Shown here in pieces: positions 8,042 to 17,516 of a stretch of DNA of 42,800 nt. Each line of letters opens with the position of its first letter. The first letter of the stretch is position 1. The notes below the pieces were generated by a model that was given only the letters and a program-made list of their open reading frames with translations, was not told the DNA's origin and made no database searches. Source of the DNA: JBOFMT01 sp051658525 (GTDB lineage Bacteria > Bacillota_I > Bacilli_A > Erysipelotrichales > Erysipelotrichaceae); the NCBI GenBank assembly GCA_051658525.1, contig JBOFMT010000036.1:1-42800 (forward strand). The letters run 5' to 3'. The position numbers were made by a program, and so were the translations under genes.

Positions 8042-8042
8042 G

Positions 8043-9275
8043 TTATTGCTCCCAACGCTTGAAAATCAAACTCGCATTATGTCCACCAAACCCTAAGGAA
8101 TTGCTCATGGCATAGTCGATCACTTGTTCTCTAACCCCTTCACAAATATAATCCAAATCACAGAGTGGATCCGCTTGTTTATAATTAAGTGTTGCAGGAA
8201 GTTTACCCTCTTGTAATGCTTTGATACAGAAGATGGCTTCCACTGCTCCACTTGCTCCTAACAAATGTCCGATACTCGATTTGGTTGAACTAATGGCAGG
8301 TGTGTATGTTCCAAACAAATTTTTAATTGCTTGGGTTTCCGTTTTATCATTAAGTGGTGTCGATGTACCATGTGCATTGAGATAACCAATCGTGTTCGAC
8401 TCAAGTACAGCATCATCTAGGGCACGTTGCATTGCTCGTGTTGCGCCATTTCCATCACTCATTGGTGCTGTGATATGGAAGGCATCACAACTTGCCCCAT
8501 ACCCAACAATCTCAGCTAATATGGTTGCATTGCGCGCTTTGGCAGAGGCTAGAGATTCTAGTACGAGAACACCAGCACCTTCTCCCATCACAAAACCGCT
8601 ACGTTCTGAGTCAAAAGGGATACTTGCACGCATTGGGTCACTACCCTCATGTAGAGCACGCATCGCTTGAAAACCTGCAATACCCAAAGGGGTAATTGCT
8701 GCTTCACCAGCTCCTGCCAACATCACATCTTCATAACCATCACGAATCTTATGAAAGGCTTCTCCAATACAATTACTTCCTGCTGCACATGCAGTCACAT
8801 GGGAAGTACAAATCCCTTTGGCTCCATGTTCAATGGCAATCGCCCCAGCAGCTAGGTTAATGAGTGCTTTGGGAATAAAATACGGGGATACACGACGTGT
8901 TCCATCACGCTCTAGTATTTTACTCATTTCATCGATTGATTGAATCCCACCAATACCCGAACTTACAATAACACCAAAGCGCTCATCGTCTTTATCATCT
9001 GCGTTGAAGTTTGCCATCTGCATCGCCTCGCGCGCTGCCATTACAGTCAATAAATTAAAGCGGTCATTACTTTTTAGTTCCGGTTTTGAAAAATAATCCA
9101 GTAAATTTAAATCCTTAATTTCAGCTGCGAGCTTGACCTTAAAGTTCTCGGTATCAAAGTTTGTTATGGGCTCTATCCCACATGTTTGCGCTAGCAAGGC
9201 ATCCCATGTTTGTAAAACATTGTGACCAATCGGTGTCACCATACCAACACCGGTTACGACAACTCGTTGTTTCAT
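8043..9275 (-). CDS. fabF: 3-oxoacyl-ACP synthase II (KAS II)
   Basis: Condenses malonyl-ACP with acyl-ACP during elongation. The 410-aa thiolase-fold protein carries the Cys-His-His triad: Cys163 in VTACAAGSN, His in NAHGTSTPLND, and His in SIGHLLGASGAVEAI. The C-terminal GFGGHNASLIF loop is also typical. The start MKQRVVVTGVGMVTPIG is the usual N-terminus. It lies 10 bp after fabG and directly before fabZ. Confidence 0.96.
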   Translation of the reverse strand: MKQRVVVTGVGMVTPIGHNVLQTWDALLAQTCGIEPITNFDTENFKVKLAAEIKDLNLLDYFSKPELKSNDRFNLLTVMAAREAMQMANFNADDKDDERFGVIVSSGIGGIQSIDEMSKILERDGTRRVSPYFIPKALINLAAGAIAIEHGAKGICTSHVTACAAGSNCIGEAFHKIRDGYEDVMLAGAGEAAITPLGIAGFQAMRALHEGSDPMRASIPFDSERSGFVMGEGAGVLVLESLASAKARNATILAEIVGYGASCDAFHITAPMSDGNGATRAMQRALDDAVLESNTIGYLNAHGTSTPLNDKTETQAIKNLFGTYTPAISSTKSSIGHLLGASGAVEAIFCIKALQEGKLPATLNYKQADPLCDLDYICEGVREQVIDYAMSNSLGFGGHNASLIFKRWEQ

Positions 9276-9285
9276 AGCATTCTCC

Positions 9286-10023
9286 TTAAATCATCATGCC
9301 ACCATCTACACGGATGGTCTCTGCATTGATGTATGTATTTTCTTCACTTCCTAAAAAGTAGGCAAGGTTGGCAACATCACTTGCACTTCCATAACGTTTG
9401 AGTGGAATTTGTGTCTTAATACTTTCTTGAACTTTATCGGATAAACTTGCAGTCATTTGGGTTTCGATAAATCCCGGTGCTATAGCATTAACAAGTATAT
9501 TTCGACTTGCAAATTCTTTTGCCATTGCTTTGGTTAACCCAATAATACCCGCCTTGCTTGCTGCATAATTCACTTGACCAATGTTTCCCCCAATTCCAAT
9601 CACACTAGAAACATTGACAATTTTACCGCTTTTCTTACGGAACATCTCCTTGGCAACAAATTTGCTAACGTTAAAGGTACCTTTGAGATTGGTATCAATT
9701 ACAGCATCAAATTGTGCTTCTTGCATGCGTAATACCAAAGCATCTTCGGTGATTCCCGCATTGTTAACAAGGACATCAATCTTACCAAAATCTTTAATAA
9801 TCGCTTGGATCATCACTTCCACCGCATCAAAATTTGCGATATCGCATTGATACGTCTTTGCCGTAGTATGCAATGCTTCAATTTCTGCCTTCGTATCAAG
9901 TGCTTGTTGTTCACTTCCACGATAGTGCAGGGCAACGCTATATCCCGCTTGCGCATAACGCAGGGCAATTGCTTTTCCAATTCCTTTGGCAGCTCCTGTA
10001 ATGAGCACGACTTTTTTATCCAT
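9286..10023 (-). CDS. fabG: 3-oxoacyl-ACP reductase
   Basis: NADPH-dependent short-chain dehydrogenase (245 aa) that reduces 3-oxoacyl-ACP to 3-hydroxyacyl-ACP. Visible are the cofactor motif TGAAKGIGKA near the N-terminus, NNAG, the catalytic Ser in NVSSVIG, and the YAASK motif. C-terminal VDGGMMI is the typical end. The start overlaps the fabD end by 8 bp. Its position between fabD and fabF supports the FASII assignment over other SDR functions. Confidence 0.95.
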   Translation of the reverse strand: MDKKVVLITGAAKGIGKAIALRYAQAGYSVALHYRGSEQQALDTKAEIEALHTTAKTYQCDIANFDAVEVMIQAIIKDFGKIDVLVNNAGITEDALVLRMQEAQFDAVIDTNLKGTFNVSKFVAKEMFRKKSGKIVNVSSVIGIGGNIGQVNYAASKAGIIGLTKAMAKEFASRNILVNAIAPGFIETQMTASLSDKVQESIKTQIPLKRYGSASDVANLAYFLGSEENTYINAETIRVDGGMMI

Positions 10024-10942
10024 GTTGACCTCCTAAAGCTTGTACTACTTTTTCAAAACTTCGAACATTTTGTACATTGTAAACTTGAACATCTGGTGCA
10101 ATATTTCTAACAAACGAAGTTAGGGCATTGCCAGGACCAATTTCCACAAAACAATCAATTCCATCCTTCACCATTTGTTCAATGGTTTGTTTGAAGCGAA
10201 CCGATGAATGCATATGGGAAGCCAAGTAATCCACCAAATCTGCACACCCCGTTTGAGCACTTGCATTATGATATAGGGGAAGTTGAGGTTGTTGCAGATT
10301 GGAAGCTGCTAACACTGGTCGCAACGCTTTTGCAGCATCTTTCATTAAGGATGAATGAAATGCACCGGAAACAGCCAAGGGAACCACACGTCTTGCACCG
10401 TGTGCAAGCGCTAATTCTCCAAAAACCTCCAATGCTTTTTTATCTCCTGTTACTACAATTTGATTGTTCGCGTTGTAATTGGCAATCTCGCAAATACCAT
10501 GTGCTTGTACCTCGTGACACAAACGACCAATCGTTTCTCCATCCAGATCAAGAACAGCACTCATTCCCATCGTATCATTACAAGCCGCTTCCATAATAGC
10601 CCCTCGTTTTTGGGTAAGGGTTAATAACGTTTCCAAATCCATACTTTTCGCATAACACAGCGCACTGTATTCCCCAAGACTCAATCCCGCTACTGCACTC
10701 GGCACGATTCCATGTGATGTTAAGAGCTGGGCGATTCCCATACTCGTCGCACAAATACTTGGTTGTGCATAGGCAGTTTGAGTTAATAGCTGCTTGGAAT
10801 CATAAAAGCAACAATCTTTAAGATCAAAATCCAAAGTAATATTGTCATAATATGTTTGCATTTGGGGATAGGCTTGATATAAGTCCAAACCCATCCCTAC
10901 TTTTTGAGAACCTTGTCCGGCAAATAAAAATGCTAGTTTCAT
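10016..10942 (-). CDS. fabD: Malonyl-CoA:ACP transacylase
   Basis: Transfers malonyl from CoA to ACP. The protein (308 aa from this start) begins MKLAFLFAGQGSQ and has the nucleophile motif GLSLGEYSAL (Ser88), GAFHSSLM with the catalytic histidine, and EIGPGNALT. The frame is open to 10969, but GGAGG stands 7 bp before the ATG at 10942, and the family always starts near the FAGQGSQ motif. The start overlaps the stop of the upstream flavoprotein gene by 4 bp. Confidence 0.95.
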   Translation of the reverse strand: MKLAFLFAGQGSQKVGMGLDLYQAYPQMQTYYDNITLDFDLKDCCFYDSKQLLTQTAYAQPSICATSMGIAQLLTSHGIVPSAVAGLSLGEYSALCYAKSMDLETLLTLTQKRGAIMEAACNDTMGMSAVLDLDGETIGRLCHEVQAHGICEIANYNANNQIVVTGDKKALEVFGELALAHGARRVVPLAVSGAFHSSLMKDAAKALRPVLAASNLQQPQLPLYHNASAQTGCADLVDYLASHMHSSVRFKQTIEQMVKDGIDCFVEIGPGNALTSFVRNIAPDVQVYNVQNVRSFEKVVQALGGQHG

Positions 10943-12000
10943 TGCACTTCCTCCACTTCCTTCATACACGACTCCATTACGCTTTTCACCGTTTCAATCG
11001 ATTGGATACGGTATCCATTGCTTCCTGAAAATACAAGACCGTTCGCTACATCTCCACAAGCAGCATCCATGAGTGCTTGTGATATACAATATGGTGTTGT
11101 CGCTGGGTTACATTTATGTAAACATTGATAACAATGTGTTACCTTTTGAGGTGTATCATTCATCACAGCCTTCATAAAATCACTCATAATCGCTCGTCCT
11201 GGAAGTTGAGCTGGTGAAACAACAAGTTCAATATCTTCTACTTTTGCATCTACAAACGCTTGTTTAAATGCTAAAGCTGCATCACATTCCTCGGTAGCAA
11301 TAAAACGCGTCCCCATTTGAACCCCACTTGCTCCAAGCTTTAACATGCGTGCAATATCATATCCATCAAAGATGCCTCCAGCTACAAACACCGGAATTTT
11401 ACTCTCCCATGTTAAAATAACTTCGAGTACATCCGCTAAAATTTCTTCTAAACTTTGCGCCGTCCCATCGACTAAGGATTGTTTAGAAAAACCTAAGTGG
11501 CCTCCAGCAAGTGGGCCTTCACATACCACAAAGTCCGGTAAGCGATCATAGCGTTTTTTCCAAGCTTTTCCTATCAAAGAGAGTGCTTTTCCACTGGAAA
11601 CAATGGGAGCTACTAAGATATCACTTCCCGCTACCAAGCCGGGTAAATCTAATGGTAACCCCGCTCCTGAGATAATGGCATCAACACGTGCTTCCACGCA
11701 TGCTTGGATCATATTGGCATAGGTATTTCCTGCTACCATAACATTAACACCAAGCATCCCTTTGCCCTTCGCAACTCTTTTTGCCTTGTTTACCTCTGCC
11801 TTTAAAGCTTCGATATTATGTTTGAGCACATCTGTTTTAAATCCTGCTGCTAGATATCCTGGTTGTGCTGCTGATATCACTCCCATGCCACCTTCACAAG
11901 CTACGGCTCCAGCCAAACCACCAAGGCTAATACCAATTCCCATGCCCCCTTGAATGATTGGTTTTTCTAAAATATGTCGTCCAAGCTTTACACCTCTCAT
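10939..12000 (-). CDS. Nitronate monooxygenase-like flavoprotein (FabK paralogue)
   Basis: A 353-aa FMN-dependent TIM-barrel protein of the nitronate monooxygenase/FabK superfamily, with IIQGGMGIGISLGGLAGAVA at the N-terminus and the FMN-binding VAGGIFDG and GASGVQMGTRF segments. Unlike the adjacent FabK it has a C-terminal extension with clustered cysteines (CYQCLHKC, then PYC) that could bind a metal or Fe-S centre. Both its start (overlap with fabK) and its stop (overlap with fabD) are 4-bp coupled, so it is embedded in the fatty-acid operon. Possible roles are a second enoyl-ACP reductase, a redox partner, or nitronate detoxification. The sequence does not decide between them. Confidence 0.8.
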   Translation of the reverse strand: MRGVKLGRHILEKPIIQGGMGIGISLGGLAGAVACEGGMGVISAAQPGYLAAGFKTDVLKHNIEALKAEVNKAKRVAKGKGMLGVNVMVAGNTYANMIQACVEARVDAIISGAGLPLDLPGLVAGSDILVAPIVSSGKALSLIGKAWKKRYDRLPDFVVCEGPLAGGHLGFSKQSLVDGTAQSLEEILADVLEVILTWESKIPVFVAGGIFDGYDIARMLKLGASGVQMGTRFIATEECDAALAFKQAFVDAKVEDIELVVSPAQLPGRAIMSDFMKAVMNDTPQKVTHCYQCLHKCNPATTPYCISQALMDAACGDVANGLVFSGSNGYRIQSIETVKSVMESCMKEVEEVQ

Positions 12001-12932
12001 AACGCTTCCTCAATCGCACTACTTAAGCGCAAACACGCTCGGGTATCCGCCATTAAATCATCAAGTATTATTTGCATTGGTTTGATTTCCTTCAACATTC
12101 CACATACTTGACCTGCCATAAGGGAACCATGCTTTACATCTCCTTCAAAGACACTACGACGCAAAGAACCCAAAGTTAAATGTTCGAGTTCAGCAAGGGT
12201 TGCCCCTTGCTGTTCCAACAAGGTATAGTTACGACTCATTTGATTTTTAATGATACGTACCGGAGCACCAACACTACGACCAGTTACAACGGTATCGTTG
12301 TCTTTGGCTTTGATGAGTGCTGCTTTATAGTTCTCATGAATTTCACATTCTTCTGAAACCAACAACATCGTACCAACCTGTACCCCTTGTGCTCCTAGCA
12401 TTAAGGCTGCTGCCATTTGTTCACCACTTGCAATACCACCAGCTGCAATCACCGGTTTTCTAACAGCTGCAACGACTTGTGGCAACAAAGCCATCGTTGT
12501 ACTTTCTCCAACATGACCTCCAGCTTCACATCCCTCAACAACAAAAGCGTCCACCATCGGCTCTAAGCGTCTAGCTAGTGCAACACTTGCTACCACAGGG
12601 ATGATTTTTATTCCAGCCGCACGTAAGCGTTCGACGTAAATACCAGGATTACCAGCACCCGTCGTAACAACGTCAACATGGTGTTTGCAAACCACATCTA
12701 CAATTGCTTCCGTATGCGGGTTCATCAACATTAAATTCACACCAAATGGTCGTTCTGTTAATTGTTTGCACTCTAAAATAGCTCTCTCTACTTGTTCTGC
12801 ATCCCATCCACCTGTTCCAATAATTCCCAATCCTCCGCAATTACTGACATGAGCTGCGAATCGCGCTGTTGCGATATGCGCCATGGCACCTTGTAAAATC
12901 GGATATTTGATTCCTAATAATTTATGTATCAT
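11997..12932 (-). CDS. fabK: Enoyl-ACP reductase II (FabK type)
   Basis: FMN-dependent reduction of trans-2-enoyl-ACP, the last step of each FASII cycle. From MIHKLLGIKYPILQGAMA it is 311 aa, the usual FabK length. Visible are GGLGIIGTGG, PFGVNLMLMNPH, VVEGCEAGGHVGE (region of the catalytic histidine), IAAGGIASG and LGAQGVQVGTMLL. The frame is open to 12989 inside fabH, but AGGAG precedes the ATG at 12932. It directly follows fabH and overlaps its own paralogue by 4 bp. No fabI or fabL homologue is in the window, so this is probably the main enoyl reductase. Confidence 0.92.
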   Translation of the reverse strand: MIHKLLGIKYPILQGAMAHIATARFAAHVSNCGGLGIIGTGGWDAEQVERAILECKQLTERPFGVNLMLMNPHTEAIVDVVCKHHVDVVTTGAGNPGIYVERLRAAGIKIIPVVASVALARRLEPMVDAFVVEGCEAGGHVGESTTMALLPQVVAAVRKPVIAAGGIASGEQMAAALMLGAQGVQVGTMLLVSEECEIHENYKAALIKAKDNDTVVTGRSVGAPVRIIKNQMSRNYTLLEQQGATLAELEHLTLGSLRRSVFEGDVKHGSLMAGQVCGMLKEIKPMQIILDDLMADTRACLRLSSAIEEAL

Positions 12933-12945
12933 GTATTGTATTCTC

Positions 12946-13890
12946 CTAACGTTGTAGCAGTGCAGCACCATACGTAAAGCCTGCACCAAAACCGACCAAT
13001 AAGATCTTCATTCCCGCTTTCACACGTCCTGTGCGTTCTGCTTCTGATAAGGCAATGGGAATACTTGCTGCCGACGTATTGCCATAACGATCTAAATTCA
13101 AGACAAAACGATCCATCGGCAAGTTATATTTTTTTGCCACATAGCTAATGATGCGCTGATTCGCTTGATGCGGTATGATCAAATCCACATCATCTAATGC
13201 TGTCTTTGCTTTTGCTAGTACCTCATCGATTGCTTGTGGCATCTTATCAACTGCAAATTTAAACACTTCACTTCCCACCATTTCTAAATGGCAAGGAATT
13301 TGTTGAATGGGTGGTGTTGCTAGGATCCCAGTTAAATCACCAACACTGCGATTGATAAAATAAGGAACCTGTCCTTGTACATGCTTTTCGATTGCAACTA
13401 CACCTGCACCATCCCCAAACAAGATACACGTATTTCGATTGGTCCAGTCCATGAGTTTACTTGTTTTTTCTGCACCGATGACAAGCGCGATATCACCATC
13501 TTGTTCCAATAGTCCACTCGCCACTTGCATGCCAGCTACAAAACCACTACATGCTGCGTTGATATCAAAAGCCATGATATCCAAGTGATTCCAACCAAGT
13601 TTTGCCTGCACCAAGCAAGCGACCGATGGTGTAAAACGATCTGGTGTAAACGTAGCCACTAGTATCACCTTGATTTGATCGAGATTTATCGACTGTTGTT
13701 GAAGCAGCGCTTTTACTGCTGCTACAGCCAAATCGCTCGTATCCTCATCGCTTGCGATACATCGGGTTTTAATTCCCGTCATTTTTTGAATCCATTCATC
13801 ACTTGTATCAAGGCTCAGCGATAACATGTCATTATCCATCACTTGTTTTGGTGTATAGTGGGCACTTCCCAACACCATAATCTTAGTCAT
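12946..13890 (-). CDS. fabH: 3-oxoacyl-ACP synthase III (KAS III)
   Basis: Starts fatty-acid synthesis by condensing an acyl-CoA primer with malonyl-ACP. The 314-aa protein has the Cys-His-Asn triad: Cys114 in INAACSGF, His in IPHQANQRI, and Asn in RYGNTSAASIP. MVLGSAHYTP at the start and TSDEWIQKMTGIKTR are standard. Overlaps accA by 8 bp. Confidence 0.96.
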   Translation of the reverse strand: MTKIMVLGSAHYTPKQVMDNDMLSLSLDTSDEWIQKMTGIKTRCIASDEDTSDLAVAAVKALLQQQSINLDQIKVILVATFTPDRFTPSVACLVQAKLGWNHLDIMAFDINAACSGFVAGMQVASGLLEQDGDIALVIGAEKTSKLMDWTNRNTCILFGDGAGVVAIEKHVQGQVPYFINRSVGDLTGILATPPIQQIPCHLEMVGSEVFKFAVDKMPQAIDEVLAKAKTALDDVDLIIPHQANQRIISYVAKKYNLPMDRFVLNLDRYGNTSAASIPIALSEAERTGRVKAGMKILLVGFGAGFTYGAALLQR

Positions 13891-14818
13891 GGATCGTACC
13901 TAGATTTCTTATTTTTTGGTAGCGTTGTTGTAAGAGTGTTGCACTCTTAAGTCGTGAAAGTGATGCTAGTTCGCGCCTTAAGTATTCCTGCATTTTCTCT
14001 ACCACACCATCATAACCATGAATGATTCCCGTCTTTGGTTCATGAATGATATGATCAATGATCTTAGCATCCAACAAATCTTGGGCCGTGAGTTTCATCA
14101 AATCCGCTGCTTCTTTCGAACGTGATGCATCTTTCCACAAGATACTAGCAAATCCTTCTGGAGATAAAATAGAGTAGATACTATGCTCTAACATCACCAA
14201 GCGATCTCCGATACTCATAGCAAGAGCACCACCACTTCCACCTTCCCCAATTACGAAGGTGATAATGATCGTTTCCAAACCGGAAAACAAACGCAAGCAA
14301 CTTGCAATGGCTTCACTCTGTCCTCGCTCTTCCGCGCCCATACCAGGATATGCTCCAGGGGTGTCGACAAACATGACAATGGGACGTTTGAATTTTTCCG
14401 CTTGTTTTGCTAGACGCATCGCTTTGCGATATCCTTCCGGGTGGACCATACCAAAGTTTCGTTTGATATTCGATTCGACACTTTTGCCTTTGGTTTGCGC
14501 AATGATGGTTAAAGGCTGACCTTCCCAGATAGCGACACCACCTACAATGGCACCGTCATCTTGAAAACAACGATCTCCATGCAATTCCATAAATGCGGGA
14601 AACATCGCTTCGATGTAATCACTCGCTTTGGGGCGTAAAGGATGGCGAGCAATCGCCACTTTATCCGCTGGCGTTAGATTTTCATACGTTGCAATTTGTA
14701 GCGAACGAATTTGCTTTTGTAAACCGTAGGCTACTTCTTCGTAATTTGGAAGTAGCTCATCGAGTTCATGCAACGCATGTTGTAATTGTTTGATTTCTTC
14801 TTCCCGTTGTTTCAACAT
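13883..14818 (-). CDS. accA: Acetyl-CoA carboxylase, carboxyltransferase alpha subunit
   Basis: With AccD it forms the carboxyltransferase that moves CO2 from biotinyl-AccB to acetyl-CoA. The protein (311 aa) has an N-terminal coiled stretch, then ARHPLRPKASDYIEAMFPAF, the crotonase-fold core with DTPGAYPGMGAEERGQSEAIA, and IGEGGSGGALA for the oxyanion hole. It overlaps accD by 7 bp and fabH by 8 bp. Confidence 0.96.
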   Translation of the reverse strand: MLKQREEEIKQLQHALHELDELLPNYEEVAYGLQKQIRSLQIATYENLTPADKVAIARHPLRPKASDYIEAMFPAFMELHGDRCFQDDGAIVGGVAIWEGQPLTIIAQTKGKSVESNIKRNFGMVHPEGYRKAMRLAKQAEKFKRPIVMFVDTPGAYPGMGAEERGQSEAIASCLRLFSGLETIIITFVIGEGGSGGALAMSIGDRLVMLEHSIYSILSPEGFASILWKDASRSKEAADLMKLTAQDLLDAKIIDHIIHEPKTGIIHGYDGVVEKMQEYLRRELASLSRLKSATLLQQRYQKIRNLGTIHD

Positions 14819-15684
14819 TTTACCCTCGCATGTGCCTTAAGTAAAAAACCTAAGGTCGCTTTCATCTTATTTCGATGAACAATATCATCTACAAACCCAG
14901 TTTCCATTAGTGCTTTTGCACTTTGGAAATCTTCTGGTAGTGTTTGATGAATGGTTTGTTCAATCACACGTTTTCCAGCAAAGCCAATACTTGCTTGTGG
15001 TTCTGCAAGAATCACATCACCCAACATCGCAAAGCTTGCACTGACGCCACCGTAAGTAGGATGTGTTAAGACCGAAAGATACAACAATCCTGCAGCATCG
15101 TGTTTTTGCAGTGCAGCACTTGTTTTTGCCATTTGCATCAAAGAATAAATACCCTCTTGCATCCTCGCTCCACCACTTGCGCAAAAAACAATGAGTGGCA
15201 AACGTTTTCTTGTTGCATGTTCAATCAGACGGGTTAGTTTTTCCCCAACAACAGTCCCCATACTTCCCATCAAAAATTGAGCATCCATAACGGCAATACA
15301 ACATGGTTCTTGATGTATGGTTGCCTTACCACATACAATAGCTTCATCCATTTTTGTTTTTTGTTGGTATCCCTTAATCTTTTCTTCATAACCAGGAAAT
15401 GCTAAGGGGTTTGCATGCTGTTTGGTTTGGAAGTATTCCACAAAAGAATTTGAATCACAAATTTGAACCAACCGTTCCCATGCACTCAAACTTAAATGAC
15501 AATCACAATGCGGGCAAACAAAAAGATTGTTTTTCACATCGCTTTGTAGCAATAAACGATTGCAACCATCACACTTCATATACAATTCTTCTGGTACTTG
15601 ATTTGGAGTAAGTTGGATTTCTTTTCTTCGTAATCGTTTGAATACGCCCAACTTTTCGTGACGTTGTTTAAATAATTGATCCAT
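14812..15684 (-). CDS. accD: Acetyl-CoA carboxylase, carboxyltransferase beta subunit
   Basis: Partner of AccA. Residues ~37-60 form the zinc ribbon, with CDGC followed by CPHC about 16 residues later. The carboxyltransferase core follows, with GSMGTVVGEKLTR, FCASGGARMQEG and TYGGVSASFAMLGD. At 290 aa it has full length. The start overlaps accC by 17 bp. Confidence 0.96.
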   Translation of the reverse strand: MDQLFKQRHEKLGVFKRLRRKEIQLTPNQVPEELYMKCDGCNRLLLQSDVKNNLFVCPHCDCHLSLSAWERLVQICDSNSFVEYFQTKQHANPLAFPGYEEKIKGYQQKTKMDEAIVCGKATIHQEPCCIAVMDAQFLMGSMGTVVGEKLTRLIEHATRKRLPLIVFCASGGARMQEGIYSLMQMAKTSAALQKHDAAGLLYLSVLTHPTYGGVSASFAMLGDVILAEPQASIGFAGKRVIEQTIHQTLPEDFQSAKALMETGFVDDIVHRNKMKATLGFLLKAHARVKC

Positions 15685-17035
15685 TCGCTTTCAGCTCCTC
15701 AAGGAACGATTCTGTATAGCCAGTATCGTATTTTCCTTCTACAAATTTAATCGCATGCATCATAAAGTAATGAAATTCTATGTTCGTTTCCACGCCATCG
15801 ATAATGAGTTCTTCCAGTGCTCTACGCATTTTCTTAATACACTCCAAACGTGTGGGTGCAAAAGCAATCAATTTCAACATCATCGAATCATAGTAGGGCG
15901 GAATTTCATAGCCGACATACATATGACTGTCAATTCGAATTCCCTTTCCCCCTGGGATATGTAAGGTTGAAAGTTTACCCGGACTCGGTCTAAAGTTATG
16001 TTTCATGTCTTCCGCATTGATACGACATTCCATGGCATGCCCATGAACACTAACATCTTCTTGCGTAAAATTAATCGCTAAGCCACTTGCAATACGGATT
16101 TGCGCTTTGATCAAATCAATACCCGTTATCATTTCGGTAATAGGGTGTTCCACCTGAATTCGTGTATTCATTTCGATAAAGTAATACTTCCCGTGCTTAT
16201 CAAGTAAAAACTCAATCGTTCCTACGGAGTGATATCCAACTTGTTTACATGCCTTGATCGCGTCTTGGCACATTTTTTCTCGTATGCTTGCATCCAAATG
16301 ATGGCATGGTGCTTCTTCAATCATTTTTTGGTTTCTTCGCTGAATCGAACAATCGCGTTCATACAAATGGCGTACATTTCCAAATTTGTCCGCTACCACT
16401 TGTACTTCAATATGTTTGGGTTGTTCAATAAATTTTTCCACATAAACACGATCATCCCCAAAGCAAGCTTTGGCTTCACACGATGCTTGATGAAACGCTG
16501 CACTAAACTGTGATGCTTCGCTAACAAGACGCATACCGCGTCCTCCTCCACCACTGCTCGCCTTGATTAAAACAGGATAGCCAAGTGTAGTTGCGATTGA
16601 TAACCCTTCTTCTACGCTTGTCAGGATTTGTTTACTACCAGGAACTACGGGTACGTTTGCGGCAATCATTTGGGCACGCGCATTGGCTTTATCTCCCATC
16701 ATATCCATCACATCGGCATCTGGACCGATAAAAATCAACCCACATGCTGCAACCAAACGTGCAAATTTGCTGTTCTCGCTTAGAAATCCAAACCCTGGAT
16801 GAATCGCATCAGCATGTGTCAGCATCGCAGCGCTTAAGATATTCTCCATATTGAGATAACTATCTTTTGAATGTGGCCCACCAATGCATACCGCTTCATC
16901 CGCCAGTGTTACATGAAGACTAGCAGCATCGGCTGTAGAATAGATTGCTACCGTTTGAATGTTCATCTCTTTACAGGTTCGGATAATCCGAACTGCGATT
17001 TCACCTCGGTTGGCAATGAGTATTTTTTTAATCAT
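15668..17035 (-). CDS. accC: Biotin carboxylase
   Basis: ATP-grasp enzyme (455 aa) that carboxylates the biotin on AccB. It starts IKKILIANRGEIAVRIIRTC, has the glycine-rich ATP lid KASSGGGGRGMR, the bicarbonate/biotin region ERDCSIQRRNQK, and the metal-binding FIEMNTRIQVEHPITEM. The start overlaps accB by 8 bp. Confidence 0.97.
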   Translation of the reverse strand: MIKKILIANRGEIAVRIIRTCKEMNIQTVAIYSTADAASLHVTLADEAVCIGGPHSKDSYLNMENILSAAMLTHADAIHPGFGFLSENSKFARLVAACGLIFIGPDADVMDMMGDKANARAQMIAANVPVVPGSKQILTSVEEGLSIATTLGYPVLIKASSGGGGRGMRLVSEASQFSAAFHQASCEAKACFGDDRVYVEKFIEQPKHIEVQVVADKFGNVRHLYERDCSIQRRNQKMIEEAPCHHLDASIREKMCQDAIKACKQVGYHSVGTIEFLLDKHGKYYFIEMNTRIQVEHPITEMITGIDLIKAQIRIASGLAINFTQEDVSVHGHAMECRINAEDMKHNFRPSPGKLSTLHIPGGKGIRIDSHMYVGYEIPPYYDSMMLKLIAFAPTRLECIKKMRRALEELIIDGVETNIEFHYFMMHAIKFVEGKYDTGYTESFLEELKANGSII

Positions 17036-17465
17036 AAGCTACTGTGAAGAGTGGCTGATCAAAGGCAACCATATCTCCATCCGCTAAGTGCACTTCTTTG
17101 ATGACTCCACTCTTTTCTGCCTTGATTTCATTCATGACCTTCATCGCTTCGATAATACAAAGACTATCACCTGTTTGAAAGCGACTACCTACTTCTACAA
17201 ATGCTTTTGCGCTAGGGGAACTTTTACCATAAAAGATTCCAACCAGCGGCGCTGTAATCACATCACCCATCACCTCAACAGGTTGCTTAACAACTAGACT
17301 TTCTTGCGACACTACTTGTTGCGACGTATTGTAATGTTGTACTTGTGTTTGGTGATTACTCGTCTTTTTCATTTTTATTTTTATTTGATCGCATTCCATC
17401 GCAAACTCATCAATGTTTGTATTTGCGACATACGTAATTAGTTCTTTGATCCATTCTTGGTTCAT
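17028..17465 (-). CDS. accB: Biotin carboxyl carrier protein
   Basis: Carries the covalently bound biotin of acetyl-CoA carboxylase. From MNQEWIKELI it is 145 aa: an N-terminal helical part, a linker of low complexity (residues ~33-60), then the biotinyl domain with the EAMKVMNEI motif, Lys109 being the attachment site for BirA. The frame is open to 17486, but AAGGAGG stands before the ATG at 17465. Between acpP and accB lies a 9-bp hairpin without a T-run. The ligase that modifies this protein is encoded at 31060-32019. Confidence 0.96.
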   Translation of the reverse strand: MNQEWIKELITYVANTNIDEFAMECDQIKIKMKKTSNHQTQVQHYNTSQQVVSQESLVVKQPVEVMGDVITAPLVGIFYGKSSPSAKAFVEVGSRFQTGDSLCIIEAMKVMNEIKAEKSGVIKEVHLADGDMVAFDQPLFTVAYD

Positions 17466-17487
17466 GTGTGACCTCCTTACCAACAAG

Positions 17488-17509
17488 CGGGCTAAGCAAG
17501 CTTAGCCCG
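17488..17509 (-). other. Intercistronic hairpin between acpP and accB
   Basis: CGGGCTAAG and CTTAGCCCG pair perfectly around a 4-nt loop. No T-run follows, so it is not a standard terminator. It lies 7 bp after the acpP stop and just before the accB ribosome site. A role in mRNA processing or 3' protection that raises acpP mRNA above the rest is plausible. Confidence 0.7.
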
Positions 17510-17516
17510 TAGTATG

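Noticed and set aside
9805..10110. Plus-strand ORF of 101 aa opposite fabG/fabD
   Set aside because: Antisense to two well-supported genes, no ribosome site and no recognisable domain; a shadow frame.
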